Source: an uncultured bacterium (GTDB taxonomy: Bacteria; Acidobacteriota; Aminicenantia; Aminicenantales; CALLJL01). From it: a DNA stretch of 64,000 bases. A program made the position numbers and the translations under genes. The first letter of the stretch is position 1. Each line of letters opens with the position of its first letter. Below are positions 7,069 to 15,253 of this stretch, one piece after another. A model generated the notes under the pieces. The model was not told the origin of the DNA, did not search any database, and saw only the letters and a list, made by a program, of their open reading frames with translations. The stretch lies in contig CALLJL010000009.1 in NCBI GenBank assembly GCA_938092135.1, positions 62,001-126,000 of the forward strand, in the 5' to 3' direction.

Positions 7069-8703
7069 TCAGTTTTCTGAAACTGAAAAAGCGCCTTTTC
7101 CCTTAAGAATTTTTCCAGGTAAAACAGATTTCATTTCGCCTTGATAAAAAACAATCTGGCCATTAACCATAACAAGATGAAGACCTGTCGGATAACGATG
7201 GGGCTGTTCATAGGTAGCTTCATCTCTGAATTCCTTAGGGTCAAAAACGACTATATCGGCAAAATAACCGACCTTGAGGAGACCCCTTTTATCAAGGTCG
7301 AAGGCTCGGGCGGGAAGAGAGGTCATCTTTTGAATTGCCTGCTCGAGGCCAATAGCCTTTCTCTCTTGACAATAAAGAGATATAACCCTGGGGAAAGTTC
7401 CATAGGAACGAGGATGAGGAAAACCCTGTCCGTAAACCTGAATTTCACCATCAGATCCAATCATGACATAGGGAAGTTTCATGAGCTCCATCACGTCATT
7501 TTCATCCATTTGGAAGAAAATACCTTGAGCACCGCCGCCTTTCTCGATTTCGATTATCAAATCAGCTGCCGCTTCAACGGTGGGCTCAATTCCTTTCATT
7601 TTTAAGATCTCCTCCAGGTTTTTTCCCTCATACTCTGGATGCTCTCGGGAGCGAGCAATAAAAATGGCTTGCAACCGGTTAATTCCTCGAGGCGACCTAA
7701 GTCTTCTTTCGATAATAAATTCTTTCACCTGTCTATAAATTTCAGGATCTGCCAGTCTGGCCTTGAATTTTTCCTCTCCTCCCTCAAATACCCAGGAAGG
7801 AAAACTTGAGGTAAAGCCTGAACTCGTCGCCGTATAAGGATAAAGATCACAGTAGATCTCGATTCCCTCACGTCTTGCTCTTTCTATGGTATTGGTAATC
7901 CGGTTGATCTCATTCCAGACTTCTTCATCGGCCAGCTTTATATGGGAAATCTGGACTTTCATTCGATTACGACGACCAACCTCAATGGCCTCTTCTATGG
8001 CTTCAGTTATCATTTTCCCCTGGTCCCGAATATGGGAAGCATAAACACCTCGATAGCGAGCGGCCACCGAAGCTAGCTCGACTATTTCCTCTGTTTTAGA
8101 ATATATCCCTGGAAGATAAGAAAGGCCCGTCGAAAAACCCAGACCGCCAGCTTTCATTTCCTGTTCAATCAAACGCTTCATCTCGGCTATCTCTTCAGAA
8201 GTGGGTTCTTCCATTTTCATGCCCATAACTTCTTTACGAATCGTATTATGACCCACAAGGCAACCAAAGTTTATGGCTATTCCCCTCTTTTCTAACCTCT
8301 CAAAGAGCTCCCTCAAAGGAAAAGGATGGCCCCCACAGTTACCGCCAATAATTGTTGTTACTCCCTGCCGAATATAATTATCGGCAGTGGGCACGTTGGA
8401 AAGGCTACGATCTCCATGGGTATGGACATCAATAAAGCCTGGGGCAACTACAAGACCACTGGCATCTATTTCCTGTTGGGCCCTAGCTTTAGGTAGACGG
8501 CCAATTTTGGCGATGTGCTCTCCCTGAATTGCCAGGTCAGCCTTAAAGCCTTTTTTCCCGGTTCCGTCAATTAAAAAGCCATTTCGGATAACAATAGAAT
8601 AAGGCCCCTGATAAGTGCAATGAATGAAGCCAAGAACGAGCCCAATCAAAAAAATTAGATTGATAACTAGTCGAAGAGTTTTTTTGGATATTTTTAAAGG
8701 CAT
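7069..8703 (-). CDS. N-acyl-D-amino-acid deacylase family amidohydrolase (membrane-anchored)
   Basis: A 544-residue amidohydrolase with an N-terminal hydrophobic helix (about residues 12-28), so likely exported or anchored. The metal-site motif is GFIDVHTHGDRS. The D-aminoacylase-specific block QGVTTIIGGNCGG follows, then QISHIK, YCDLYPYTATSSGF and the late IGSDGEIQ and HPRSYGTFPR segments. These place it in the N-acyl-D-amino-acid/glutamate deacylase family, which releases D-amino acids from acyl or peptidyl D-residues. The hydrophobic start ends in GFIHC, a poor lipobox, so lipidation is doubtful. A paralogue lies at 54589-56451. Together with the downstream toroid gene it forms a likely two-gene unit. 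Physiological substrate not known. Confidence 0.87.
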   Translation of the reverse strand: MPLKISKKTLRLVINLIFLIGLVLGFIHCTYQGPYSIVIRNGFLIDGTGKKGFKADLAIQGEHIAKIGRLPKARAQQEIDASGLVVAPGFIDVHTHGDRSLSNVPTADNYIRQGVTTIIGGNCGGHPFPLRELFERLEKRGIAINFGCLVGHNTIRKEVMGMKMEEPTSEEIAEMKRLIEQEMKAGGLGFSTGLSYLPGIYSKTEEIVELASVAARYRGVYASHIRDQGKMITEAIEEAIEVGRRNRMKVQISHIKLADEEVWNEINRITNTIERARREGIEIYCDLYPYTATSSGFTSSFPSWVFEGGEEKFKARLADPEIYRQVKEFIIERRLRSPRGINRLQAIFIARSREHPEYEGKNLEEILKMKGIEPTVEAAADLIIEIEKGGGAQGIFFQMDENDVMELMKLPYVMIGSDGEIQVYGQGFPHPRSYGTFPRVISLYCQERKAIGLEQAIQKMTSLPARAFDLDKRGLLKVGYFADIVVFDPKEFRDEATYEQPHRYPTGLHLVMVNGQIVFYQGEMKSVLPGKILKGKGAFSVSEN

Positions 8704-8838
8704 GGATTTTAATTTTATTTAAAATTGGCTTTTCTGTCAATGAGAATCATCATTCTAGTTAACATCTAATAGAGCGGTTGATTTAAAATATTAAAATAAA
8801 TTAGGATATGAGCCTATTTTCATTTTTTGGAGGCCATA

Positions 8839-10014
8839 ATGAATAAAATAATTTACCTTGATAACAGCGCAACTACTTTCCCCAAACCCGAAGAAGTCTA
8901 TTCTTTTATGGACTATTTTTACAGGCATTACGGGGTTAACCCTGGTCGTTCAGGTTATGATCTCTGTGTCGAAGCTGGCCATCTTGTCGAAAAAACAAGA
9001 AAGACTTTAACTGATTTCTTCAATGGTGATGATCCCAACCGCCTGTGTTTTACCTATAATTCAACCGATGCTTTAAATCTTATCATTTTCGGTTTGCTTA
9101 AAGAAGGCGATCATGCTATTACAACTAACCTCGAACATAATTCGGTCCTCAGGCCTCTTTACCATCTTTCTAAGTGGGGTGGAGTTGAAGTTGATTATGT
9201 GCCTTTCGATAGTCAAGGTTTTATCTGTCCCGATGACATTAAAAAAAGGATAAAGCCAAATACCCGCCTTGTGATTGTTAATCACGGTTCCAATGTCATT
9301 GGCACTCTCCAGCCTCTTCGAGAAATAGGACTTATTTGCCGGACCTACGGCATTCCCTTTGCTGTTGATGCCTCCCAGAGTGCAGGTCAAGTGCCTATAG
9401 ACATAAAAGAATCTTTAATTGATGTCATCGCCTTTACCGGTCATAAGAGTCTGATGGGTCCTACGGGTATAGGTGGTCTATACGTGCGAGAAGGGATTGA
9501 AATTCGTTTTACCCGGGCCGGCGGAACTGGGGTTCGTTCTGCCCAGAGGACTCATCTTGAAGAATATCCCTATAGGCTTGAATATGGGACACCTAATGTT
9601 ATGGGGATTGCTGGTCTATATGCAGGTATTAACTGGATAAATCAACAGGGAATTGAAAATATTCATGAACGGGAAATGGCCCTTCTGCGAAAGCTAAGGG
9701 ATGGATTAAAAGAAATAGAAGGTGTAACCCTTTACTGTCAGGATTCGCTTGAAAATCATATCGCAGTTCTTCTCTTTAATATTAATGGCCTCGAAGCAAC
9801 CGAAGTAGCTACCCTACTGGATGTGGATTATAATATCGCCTGTCGGGCGGGGCTGCAATGCGCCCCGCTCGTCCATGAACAACTAGGAACAGATAAAATT
9901 AAAGGAGGAGTAAGATTCAGTCTTGGACCCTTTAATACGGAAGACCATATCAAAGCGGCGATTCAGGCGGTAAGGGAAATTGCCGCTTTTGCTCGAAAAA
10001 ACAAAAACTTATAA
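8839..10014 (+). CDS. Cysteine desulfurase-family class V aminotransferase
   Basis: A 391-residue PLP enzyme. The ATG at 8839 is preceded by GGAGG at 8829-8833 and gives MNKIIYLDNSATTFPKPEEV, the standard start of the family, so the longer TTG frame (8827) is rejected. The PLP Schiff-base lysine is in TGHKSLMGPTG, the cofactor-contacting His in TNLEHNSVLRPL, and VDASQSAG holds the ring-stacking Asp. A Cys in CRAGLQCAP near the C-terminus is placed like the persulfide Cys of SufS/IscS-like enzymes. It most resembles the stand-alone branch rather than IscS proper, and no iscU or suf genes are near. It converges on the DsrC/DsrMK-like cluster, so a sulfur-donor role there is attractive but unproven. 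Confidence 0.88.
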   Translation: MNKIIYLDNSATTFPKPEEVYSFMDYFYRHYGVNPGRSGYDLCVEAGHLVEKTRKTLTDFFNGDDPNRLCFTYNSTDALNLIIFGLLKEGDHAITTNLEHNSVLRPLYHLSKWGGVEVDYVPFDSQGFICPDDIKKRIKPNTRLVIVNHGSNVIGTLQPLREIGLICRTYGIPFAVDASQSAGQVPIDIKESLIDVIAFTGHKSLMGPTGIGGLYVREGIEIRFTRAGGTGVRSAQRTHLEEYPYRLEYGTPNVMGIAGLYAGINWINQQGIENIHEREMALLRKLRDGLKEIEGVTLYCQDSLENHIAVLLFNINGLEATEVATLLDVDYNIACRAGLQCAPLVHEQLGTDKIKGGVRFSLGPFNTEDHIKAAIQAVREIAAFARKNKNL

Positions 10015-10132
10015 AAATCAAATTTTAAAAGATAGGCTTTTTAATATTTCCAAAGCTTTGAGGAGAAAGAATTTTAATAAAGTCCTTTTTAAAAAACTGT
10101 TTTTAGGACATCCTTTTAACAAATTTTATTTA

Positions 10133-11419
10133 TTAAAAAACCAGAGCTTCAGCCACTATCTCAGTCACAGTTTTGAGTTGAACCCCGAGTTTATATATTC
10201 GGTTGAGCTCAAGAAGCTGATCAAGACAATTATGGCAGGGAGCGACGACTATTTTGGCGCCTGTTTCTTTAATCTGCCTAGCTTTAATTTGCCCAGCTTT
10301 TTGCCGCCTGGCCGCAAATTCTGTCATGGCTAGTTGTCCTCCCCCGCCGCCGCAACAGAAATTTTCAATTCCACGGGGCTTCATTTCAATAAAATTTTTG
10401 ACCGATTGGCGGATAAGGAAACGGGCCTCATTAAGAAGGCCACCGAGACGAACAAGGTTACAAGGGTCATGAAGGGTAACAGGAAGGTTATTTCGAGATG
10501 GATCAAGCTTCAATTTGCCTTGTTGGACATAATCAGCCATTATTTCCAAAATGCTTCTAATTTCAAAATCAGGTTGATAACCCAACCAAGCTGGTGCCTC
10601 CCATCGGGCTGACACAAAGCCATGTCCACATTCGGTCAGAACGAGCATTTGACAGTTAAGCCTTTTCATTGAAATTTCAAGACGGCGAAAGAATTCAGCC
10701 GCCAGAGCTTCCTGTCCTGAAAAGTAAGCATAGTTAGTTACATCATAGTAATTACTTGAAAGGGTCCAGCTCTCACCAGCTGCATGAAAAATTTTGCCCA
10801 CGGCCAGAAGAGAAAGGGGGAAAAATTTGGCTTCTCGGGGATTAATAGCATATAAAATCTTGGCTCCTTCACGGTCCAGGGGAAGGCAAACTGAAGAATC
10901 CTCTAATTCTCTCCGCAATTCTTCTTCGAGCCAGCGAACTGTCCCAATCCACTCCTCAGTTTTTATGCCCATATTATTATCTGAATTGATTGTCGTGCTA
11001 ATCGTCGAAGCTAATCCAGAAGGCACAAGACCAAGCTCAGCTAAAATACTTCGGCCAAGGCGCACGAGGTCATGGATTTTAATACCCATTGGACAATTAA
11101 GGGAACAACGACCACAGAGAGAGCAACGGCCAAAAAGAATGTCAAGCCATTTTTCAACAGTTGAAGCTTTTAGCCTTTGGCTCCCAAACCAGAAAGTTAA
11201 AAATCGGCCACTCGAGTTCAGATAATAATTAAAAACTTGTTCCACAATTTTCAGCTTGTAGGCAGGTATTGCTTTAACATCTTTTTCAACTAAATAATAA
11301 TGGCAGCTTTCAGCGCAAAGGCCACAGCGAACACAGGTAGAAAGCTGAACAGCCCTCTCAAAATCAAGTCCTCTGGAAAGAGCCTGCTTTACCTGCGAAT
11401 CCCAATTTTTTTCAATCAT
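10133..11419 (-). CDS. DsrK/TmcB-like iron-sulfur protein with CCG domain
   Basis: A 428-residue cytoplasmic-type protein. Two ferredoxin-like Cys clusters come first (CVRCGLCAESC, then CSLCGRCSLNCP). The second half holds heterodisulfide-reductase-type Cys-rich segments: TECGHGF, HDPCNLVRLGG, the paired FCCGGGGGQ and APCHNC. This layout matches DsrK, TmcB and HdrD, which bind a noncubane 4Fe-4S centre. In DsrMKJOP that centre reduces the DsrC trisulfide. At 428 residues it is nearer TmcB than the longer DsrK. It is downstream of a DsrM/TmcC-like membrane gene and dsrC on the same strand, which supports DsrC as its partner. No dsrAB, dsrJ, dsrO or dsrP is in the window. Confidence 0.85.
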   Translation of the reverse strand: MIEKNWDSQVKQALSRGLDFERAVQLSTCVRCGLCAESCHYYLVEKDVKAIPAYKLKIVEQVFNYYLNSSGRFLTFWFGSQRLKASTVEKWLDILFGRCSLCGRCSLNCPMGIKIHDLVRLGRSILAELGLVPSGLASTISTTINSDNNMGIKTEEWIGTVRWLEEELRRELEDSSVCLPLDREGAKILYAINPREAKFFPLSLLAVGKIFHAAGESWTLSSNYYDVTNYAYFSGQEALAAEFFRRLEISMKRLNCQMLVLTECGHGFVSARWEAPAWLGYQPDFEIRSILEIMADYVQQGKLKLDPSRNNLPVTLHDPCNLVRLGGLLNEARFLIRQSVKNFIEMKPRGIENFCCGGGGGQLAMTEFAARRQKAGQIKARQIKETGAKIVVAPCHNCLDQLLELNRIYKLGVQLKTVTEIVAEALVF

Positions 11420-11536
11420 TTCTGGTAATACCTTTTTATGTTTAAAGAAATCTTAAAAGGAACTATGCCTCTAATCTTTCGGTTTATCTATTTTTTCATG
11501 GATAATTAATTCTAACAGGCCATAATTTCAACCATT

Positions 11537-12175
11537 CTATTGAAAAATTTTTTTAAAAGGCGGAGGTAAAACTCCTCTTAAACCGTAATATTGACCAAAA
11601 ATTAGCCGACTTGGGATAAAAAAGACACAATGGCGAATTTTACCTAATGGAAGATAGAGAATCAGGAAAAAGGCATTGAGCAAAAAGAAAATTAAAGCTT
11701 TTTGAAAAAAAATACTTATAGCTCCATTCAAAAGGAATAAATTAACCAAAAGATTGGCGGCATAATCATCTGGGTAACTAAGCTGTCGAAGCTCCGCCTT
11801 GAGCAGCCGGCGAAAAAAAAGAGAAAGGCCGCTAACTGTACCCACAAACAAGAAGATCATTACTGGTCGATTGGAAAAGAAATTGAGAAAAAAATTGAGA
11901 TTAAAAAGAATAGCAACTAATCTAAAAAAAGCAAAGGCAATGGCTGAATGATAAATTATTCCTATAATATAAACTGGCCAATGCTTTCTAGTACTCTCCT
12001 TCTCCCACGGTAAAAGGCCTAGGCTGAGCGAATAAACTTTCCCCTTTTTAACATCCCCCCTAGGCTTCGGCTGTGGTTTAGGTCGATAATAATGGTAGAT
12101 TCGAAAAAAATAAATAATAAAAATAACAGTCACTAAAATTAAAGCAAAAATTATACTTAATTTTAACCAAACCAT
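11537..12175 (-). CDS. DsrM/TmcC-like membrane subunit (predicted haem b protein)
   Basis: An integral membrane protein of about 212 residues with five or so hydrophobic helices. The second helix carries HWPVYIIGIIYHSAIAFAF, with two His spaced as candidate haem b ligands. The preceding KESTRKH segment is like membrane subunits (NarI/DsrM/TmcC group) that pass electrons between the quinone pool and a DsrK-type protein. It lies between dsrC and the CCG-domain protein. The start is uncertain. I give the ATG at 12175, just after the dsrC stop; an ATG at 12202 would overlap dsrC. Family assignment rests on context plus topology, since the sequence itself is divergent. Confidence 0.6.
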   Translation of the reverse strand: MVWLKLSIIFALILVTVIFIIYFFRIYHYYRPKPQPKPRGDVKKGKVYSLSLGLLPWEKESTRKHWPVYIIGIIYHSAIAFAFFRLVAILFNLNFFLNFFSNRPVMIFLFVGTVSGLSLFFRRLLKAELRQLSYPDDYAANLLVNLFLLNGAISIFFQKALIFFLLNAFFLILYLPLGKIRHCVFFIPSRLIFGQYYGLRGVLPPPFKKIFQ

Positions 12176-12188
12176 GACCGCATCTTTT

Positions 12189-12509
12189 TCAAACACAGCC
12201 ATCAGGTTTGGGCAAACCAGCCACTTTACAAGCACCCTTGGCCGGACCTGACGGAAAAAGCTCGTAAATTTTTCGAAGAGAAAAGCCAGTTTCTTGACAG
12301 AGAAGTCTGATCATCGGGGCCAGACCGTGCCTCTCCCAATAGGAACGGAGGTAATTAATAATTTTCCAGTGATCCTCGGTAAGATTATCAATTCCTTCCT
12401 GACTTCTGGCCAGCCAGCAAGCTATTTGCTCATTCCATTTCTCAGGATGAACCAGAAAGCCCTCCTCGTTAAGTTCAACATTTTCAACCTGGTTCTTCCC
12501 TTCAGTCAT
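12189..12509 (-). CDS. dsrC: DsrC/TusE-family sulfur carrier
   Basis: A 106-residue protein with the DsrC/TusE core (LNEEGFLVHPEKWNEQIA, LTEDHWKIINYLRSYW, MIRLLCQETGF). It has a true DsrC C-terminal arm ending CKVAGLPKPDGCV. The two Cys at residues 94 and 105, 11 apart with one penultimate, are those that carry the trisulfide in sulfite reducers. TusE-type proteins have only the last one. It should act as a cytoplasmic protein-bound sulfur carrier and substrate of the following DsrK-like subunit. A good ribosome site (CGGAGGT) precedes the ATG, and a promoter candidate lies upstream. No dissimilatory sulfite reductase is in view. Confidence 0.93.
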   Translation of the reverse strand: MTEGKNQVENVELNEEGFLVHPEKWNEQIACWLARSQEGIDNLTEDHWKIINYLRSYWERHGLAPMIRLLCQETGFSLRKIYELFPSGPAKGACKVAGLPKPDGCV

Positions 12510-12551
12510 TTTTACCTCCGTTCAAATCTGAAGTTATTAAATTAAATTAAT

Positions 12552-12579
12552 ATTTTACCAATTATTTCATTACAAGCAA
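12552..12579 (-). promoter_or_regulatory. Candidate promoter of the dsrC cluster
   Basis: On the minus strand TTGCTT (12579-12574), a 16-base spacer and TAAAAT (12557-12552) resemble a sigma-70 promoter. A start about seven bases on would give a leader of roughly 35 bases before the dsrC ATG. The region is AT-rich, so chance matches are easy; confidence is modest. Confidence 0.4.
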
Positions 12580-12720
12580 GGCTTTCGGGAAGGAACAAAA
12601 TGATTTTATTGCTCTTATTATCTTTTTTTTTGAGCTGTAATGATAACCTTAAGACAGCTTGATTATCTATCTTCTGTTGGTTAATATTAATTTTTTTAAA
12701 TATTTGGGAGAGGATAAATC

Positions 12721-13470
12721 ATGAGGAGCTTTATGAAGGAAAGGGGATGGTTAATAGCGATTTTTCTTTTTACGTCTGCAGCTATTTACTATCTCCATTA
12801 TCTTATTTTTCGAGACCCCCATCACATATTTATATTTATGATAGGCGATCTGGCCTTCCTTTTTCTCGATGTCATGTTGGTCGTCGTCGTCATTGAACAA
12901 TTGCTCAATCAGCGAGAAAAAAATAATCGCCGGAATAAGCTGAATATGTTGATTGGCGCCTTTTTTAGTGAAGTTGGACATGGGCTTCTTCAGCAATTGA
13001 TACCTTTGATCCAAAGTAAAGAAAAGATAAAGGAAAAAATTCTTTTCTCTTCCACCTGGAGCAAACCTGATTTCATCAAAGCGGCAAGAGAAGTCAAAGA
13101 GATTCCTTTGGTTATTTCAATCAGTCCAAAAGATCTGATTAGTCTTCGCGACTATTTACTTCCCAAGCGAGACTTCCTCCTCTCACTTTTAGCCAATCCA
13201 ACTCTCCTTGAACATGAACCCTTTACGAATCTCCTTTGGCCTATTTTTCACCTCTTAGAAGAACTTGCTTTAAGGCCTGAAGAAATGAGCAATCTACCAC
13301 TTTCCGACCTGGAGCATCTAAAAAACGATGTCGCCCGGATTGTTAGCTTGCTTCTTGAAGCTTGGGTTTATTATGTGGCCCATTTGAAAGAGAAATACCC
13401 CTTTCTCTTTTCCCTGGTTATCCGTATTAATCCCTTTTCAGTCGCTCCAACCCCTATTATCAATCAATGA
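12721..13470 (+). CDS. Conserved membrane protein of unknown function (249 aa)
   Basis: The N-terminus has two hydrophobic helices (about residues 8-26 and 35-58). A soluble, mainly helical C-terminal domain of about 185 residues follows, with many Leu and charged residues. The ribosome site GGAGAGG precedes the ATG. The motif FFSEVGHGLLQQLI after the second helix and a late LLLEAWVYYVAHLKEKYPFL stretch are the most distinctive parts. I recognise no enzyme motif and no named domain. It is convergent with arsC (11-base overlap of the two coding ends) and divergent from dsrC. A membrane-anchored regulator or scaffold would fit the layout, but that is a guess. Confidence 0.75.
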   Translation: MRSFMKERGWLIAIFLFTSAAIYYLHYLIFRDPHHIFIFMIGDLAFLFLDVMLVVVVIEQLLNQREKNNRRNKLNMLIGAFFSEVGHGLLQQLIPLIQSKEKIKEKILFSSTWSKPDFIKAAREVKEIPLVISISPKDLISLRDYLLPKRDFLLSLLANPTLLEHEPFTNLLWPIFHLLEELALRPEEMSNLPLSDLEHLKNDVARIVSLLLEAWVYYVAHLKEKYPFLFSLVIRINPFSVAPTPIINQ

Positions 13471-13909
13471 GCCTGTTCTCCCTTGTTTGATCCGGATTAA
13501 AAGCTTCTCTCACCCATTTTTTAATTTCATCCCTTACTTGACGGAAAGCCTCAATTTGCTCCCGATCCGATCCAATGATCGAAGCTGGATCGCGGAAACT
13601 ATGATGAATCCGCTTTTTTCCATACGGGAAAAAGGGACAGCTTTCCCTAGCTGAATCGCACACAGTTACAACCAGATCAATCTCCTGACCGATAAATTCA
13701 TCGACTGACTTGGATCTCTGGGTTGATAAATCAAGACCATCTTCAGCCATCACTTTAATTGTTAAAGGATGGATACCTTTAGGTTCAGTCCCGGCACTTA
13801 AAGCTTCGTAAATATCACCATAGAAAAAACGGAGAAAGGCTTCAGCCATCTGAGAGCGAGCCGAATTATGGGTACAGACAAAAAGAACTCTCTTTTTCTT
13901 TGCGTCCAT
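13460..13909 (-). CDS. arsC: Arsenate reductase, thioredoxin-type (LMW-phosphatase fold)
   Basis: A 149-residue protein of the low-molecular-weight phosphatase fold. The active loop is FVCTHNSARSQMAEAF (CX5R). The further Cys pair TVCDSARESCPFFP (CX6C) corresponds to the resolving Cys82/Cys89 of the S. aureus pI258 enzyme. These three Cys predict reduction of As(V) to As(III) with thioredoxin recycling, rather than tyrosine phosphatase activity. Its coding end overlaps the convergent membrane protein by 11 bases. Two further ArsC domains occur as fusions at 43.9-45.0 and 48.8-49.6 kb, so this is the only free copy. No ars operon partner is adjacent. Confidence 0.92.
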   Translation of the reverse strand: MDAKKKRVLFVCTHNSARSQMAEAFLRFFYGDIYEALSAGTEPKGIHPLTIKVMAEDGLDLSTQRSKSVDEFIGQEIDLVVTVCDSARESCPFFPYGKKRIHHSFRDPASIIGSDREQIEAFRQVRDEIKKWVREAFNPDQTRENRLID

Positions 13910-13957
13910 TTGTTTTCACTATCTTTGCCGGATATAATTTAATCAAAGGAGGAAAAA

Positions 13958-14701
13958 ATGACAAGAGCAATAATTATAATTTTATTATTCACCTGGCTTC
14001 CTTTTTTAATGGCCTATAGTCAGAATTATGAGCAAGATGTTTTTTCTACTTCTAAGGGACCTTTAAAAATTACCTTTTTTGGACACGCCTCTTTAATGAT
14101 AGAATGGTCTGGCTATATAATTCATATTGATCCTGTCAGTCAATTTGCTGATTACAGCCAGCTACCTAAGGCCGATCTGATTCTCGTTACTCACGACCAT
14201 TATGACCATTTGGATATTAAGGCCATCGGCCTTCTTTCTCATGAGAAAACGGTAGTTATCCTTAACCAGAAGGGTAGTTCAAAATTCAGTGGCGGAAAGG
14301 TTCTGGCCAACGGCGAAACGATGAATTTTAATGACATTATTATTGAAGCAGTCCCTGCTTATAACCTCGTTCATATGCGAAGTCAGGGGGTTCCCTATCA
14401 TCCAAAAGGAGAGGGCAATGGCTATGTTCTATCCCTTGGTGATAAAAGAATTTACATAGCCGGAGATACTGAAAACATTCCTGAAATGAAAAATTTAAAA
14501 AATATAGATGTTGCCTTTTTGCCGATGAATCTTCCCTATACTATGACTCCTGAAATGGTAGCTGATGCGGCTCGAGCCATTAGGCCGAAAATCCTTTATC
14601 CCTATCATTATGGCGAGACTGACCCGAATCAATTGATTGATTTGCTCAAAGAGGAAAAGGGGATTGAAGTTCGTATCCGTAAGATGAAACAATTATTTTG
14701 A
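13958..14701 (+). CDS. Secreted MBL-fold metal-dependent hydrolase (UlaG-like)
   Basis: A 247-residue protein with a signal peptide (hydrophobic residues about 5-20, cleavage near AYSQ), so probably periplasmic. The metallo-beta-lactamase fold motifs are FFGHASLMIEW, the zinc motif THDHYDHLD (HxHxDH variant), YIAGDTEN and the late YPYHYGE. This is the compact UlaG/UPF0173-like branch, whose members are lactonases or have unknown substrates. A clear ribosome site (AAAGGAGG) precedes the ATG. It is convergent with the THEP1 gene, overlapping it by nine bases. Specific substrate unknown. Confidence 0.87.
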   Translation: MTRAIIIILLFTWLPFLMAYSQNYEQDVFSTSKGPLKITFFGHASLMIEWSGYIIHIDPVSQFADYSQLPKADLILVTHDHYDHLDIKAIGLLSHEKTVVILNQKGSSKFSGGKVLANGETMNFNDIIIEAVPAYNLVHMRSQGVPYHPKGEGNGYVLSLGDKRIYIAGDTENIPEMKNLKNIDVAFLPMNLPYTMTPEMVADAARAIRPKILYPYHYGETDPNQLIDLLKEEKGIEVRIRKMKQLF

Positions 14702-15253
14702 TTGCTTGCCCGATTCAATTAAAGAAATGATACTCTTTTTTATTTCTTCGTTGTTTTGACCATTAACTTCAAAAAGAACCACATCAGGACGAGAGCGAAT
14801 CATGTTCAGGAAAGGGAGAGAAGCCAGATGAATAACTCCAAGAACTCGCTTAGGCGAATTTAAGGCGGCCAGGACAGCCTGCTTAAATTTCTCAGAATAT
14901 AGTTCCATTTTACCTATTTCATCAATAACCACTATTTCTTTAGAGGCAACAGCCCGGTAAACAGCTTCTACTCCAATTCTATCCAGGCTATCAACATCAA
15001 CTCCATATCGGCTTACTCGATACGGGCTAGCCAAATGGATTGAAGCCAAAATAGCAATTTGTCCATCGAGGGTGCGAAGTCGAAAGCCGATTCGCTCCCC
15101 CTTTTCCCGAATTTCTTCGGTAACAAAACCTCCACATTTTCCCGGCCAGAGGTTAATTAGCTCGCAAATGAGAGTTGTTTTCCCAGTTCTTGGCCGACCA
15201 GTGATCAAAAGGTGGCGACGGCTGAGGTTTGCTTTTAGGTTTTCAGCTCGCAC
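14693..15253 (-). CDS. THEP1-family nucleoside triphosphatase
   Basis: A 186-residue P-loop protein. Walker A is TGRPRTGKTTLI and Walker B with its DE pair is EIVVIDEIGKMEL. The characteristic CGGFVTEEIREKGERIGF follows the P-loop. This matches the archaeal/bacterial THEP1 (NTPase_1) family, which hydrolyses NTPs with a nucleotide-kinase-like fold and has no clear physiological role. The frame starts at GTG inside the end of the upstream phoU gene (19-base overlap), implying coupling with PhoU, an unusual partnership. A start a few codons later is possible. Confidence 0.88.
   Translation of the reverse strand: MRAENLKANLSRRHLLITGRPRTGKTTLICELINLWPGKCGGFVTEEIREKGERIGFRLRTLDGQIAILASIHLASPYRVSRYGVDVDSLDRIGVEAVYRAVASKEIVVIDEIGKMELYSEKFKQAVLAALNSPKRVLGVIHLASLPFLNMIRSRPDVVLFEVNGQNNEEIKKSIISLIESGKQSK

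Noticed and set aside
7141..7605. 154-residue plus-strand frame
   Set aside because: Lies wholly antisense to the D-aminoacylase gene, which has all family motifs.
10794..11225. 143-residue plus-strand frame
   Set aside because: Antisense to the Cys-rich DsrK-like gene, Arg/Ser-rich composition as expected of an antisense shadow, no ribosome site.
12189..12235. Long start for the DsrM-like gene at 12235
   Set aside because: It would overlap dsrC by 47 bases from a non-ATG start; the ATG codons at 12202 or 12175 are more natural.
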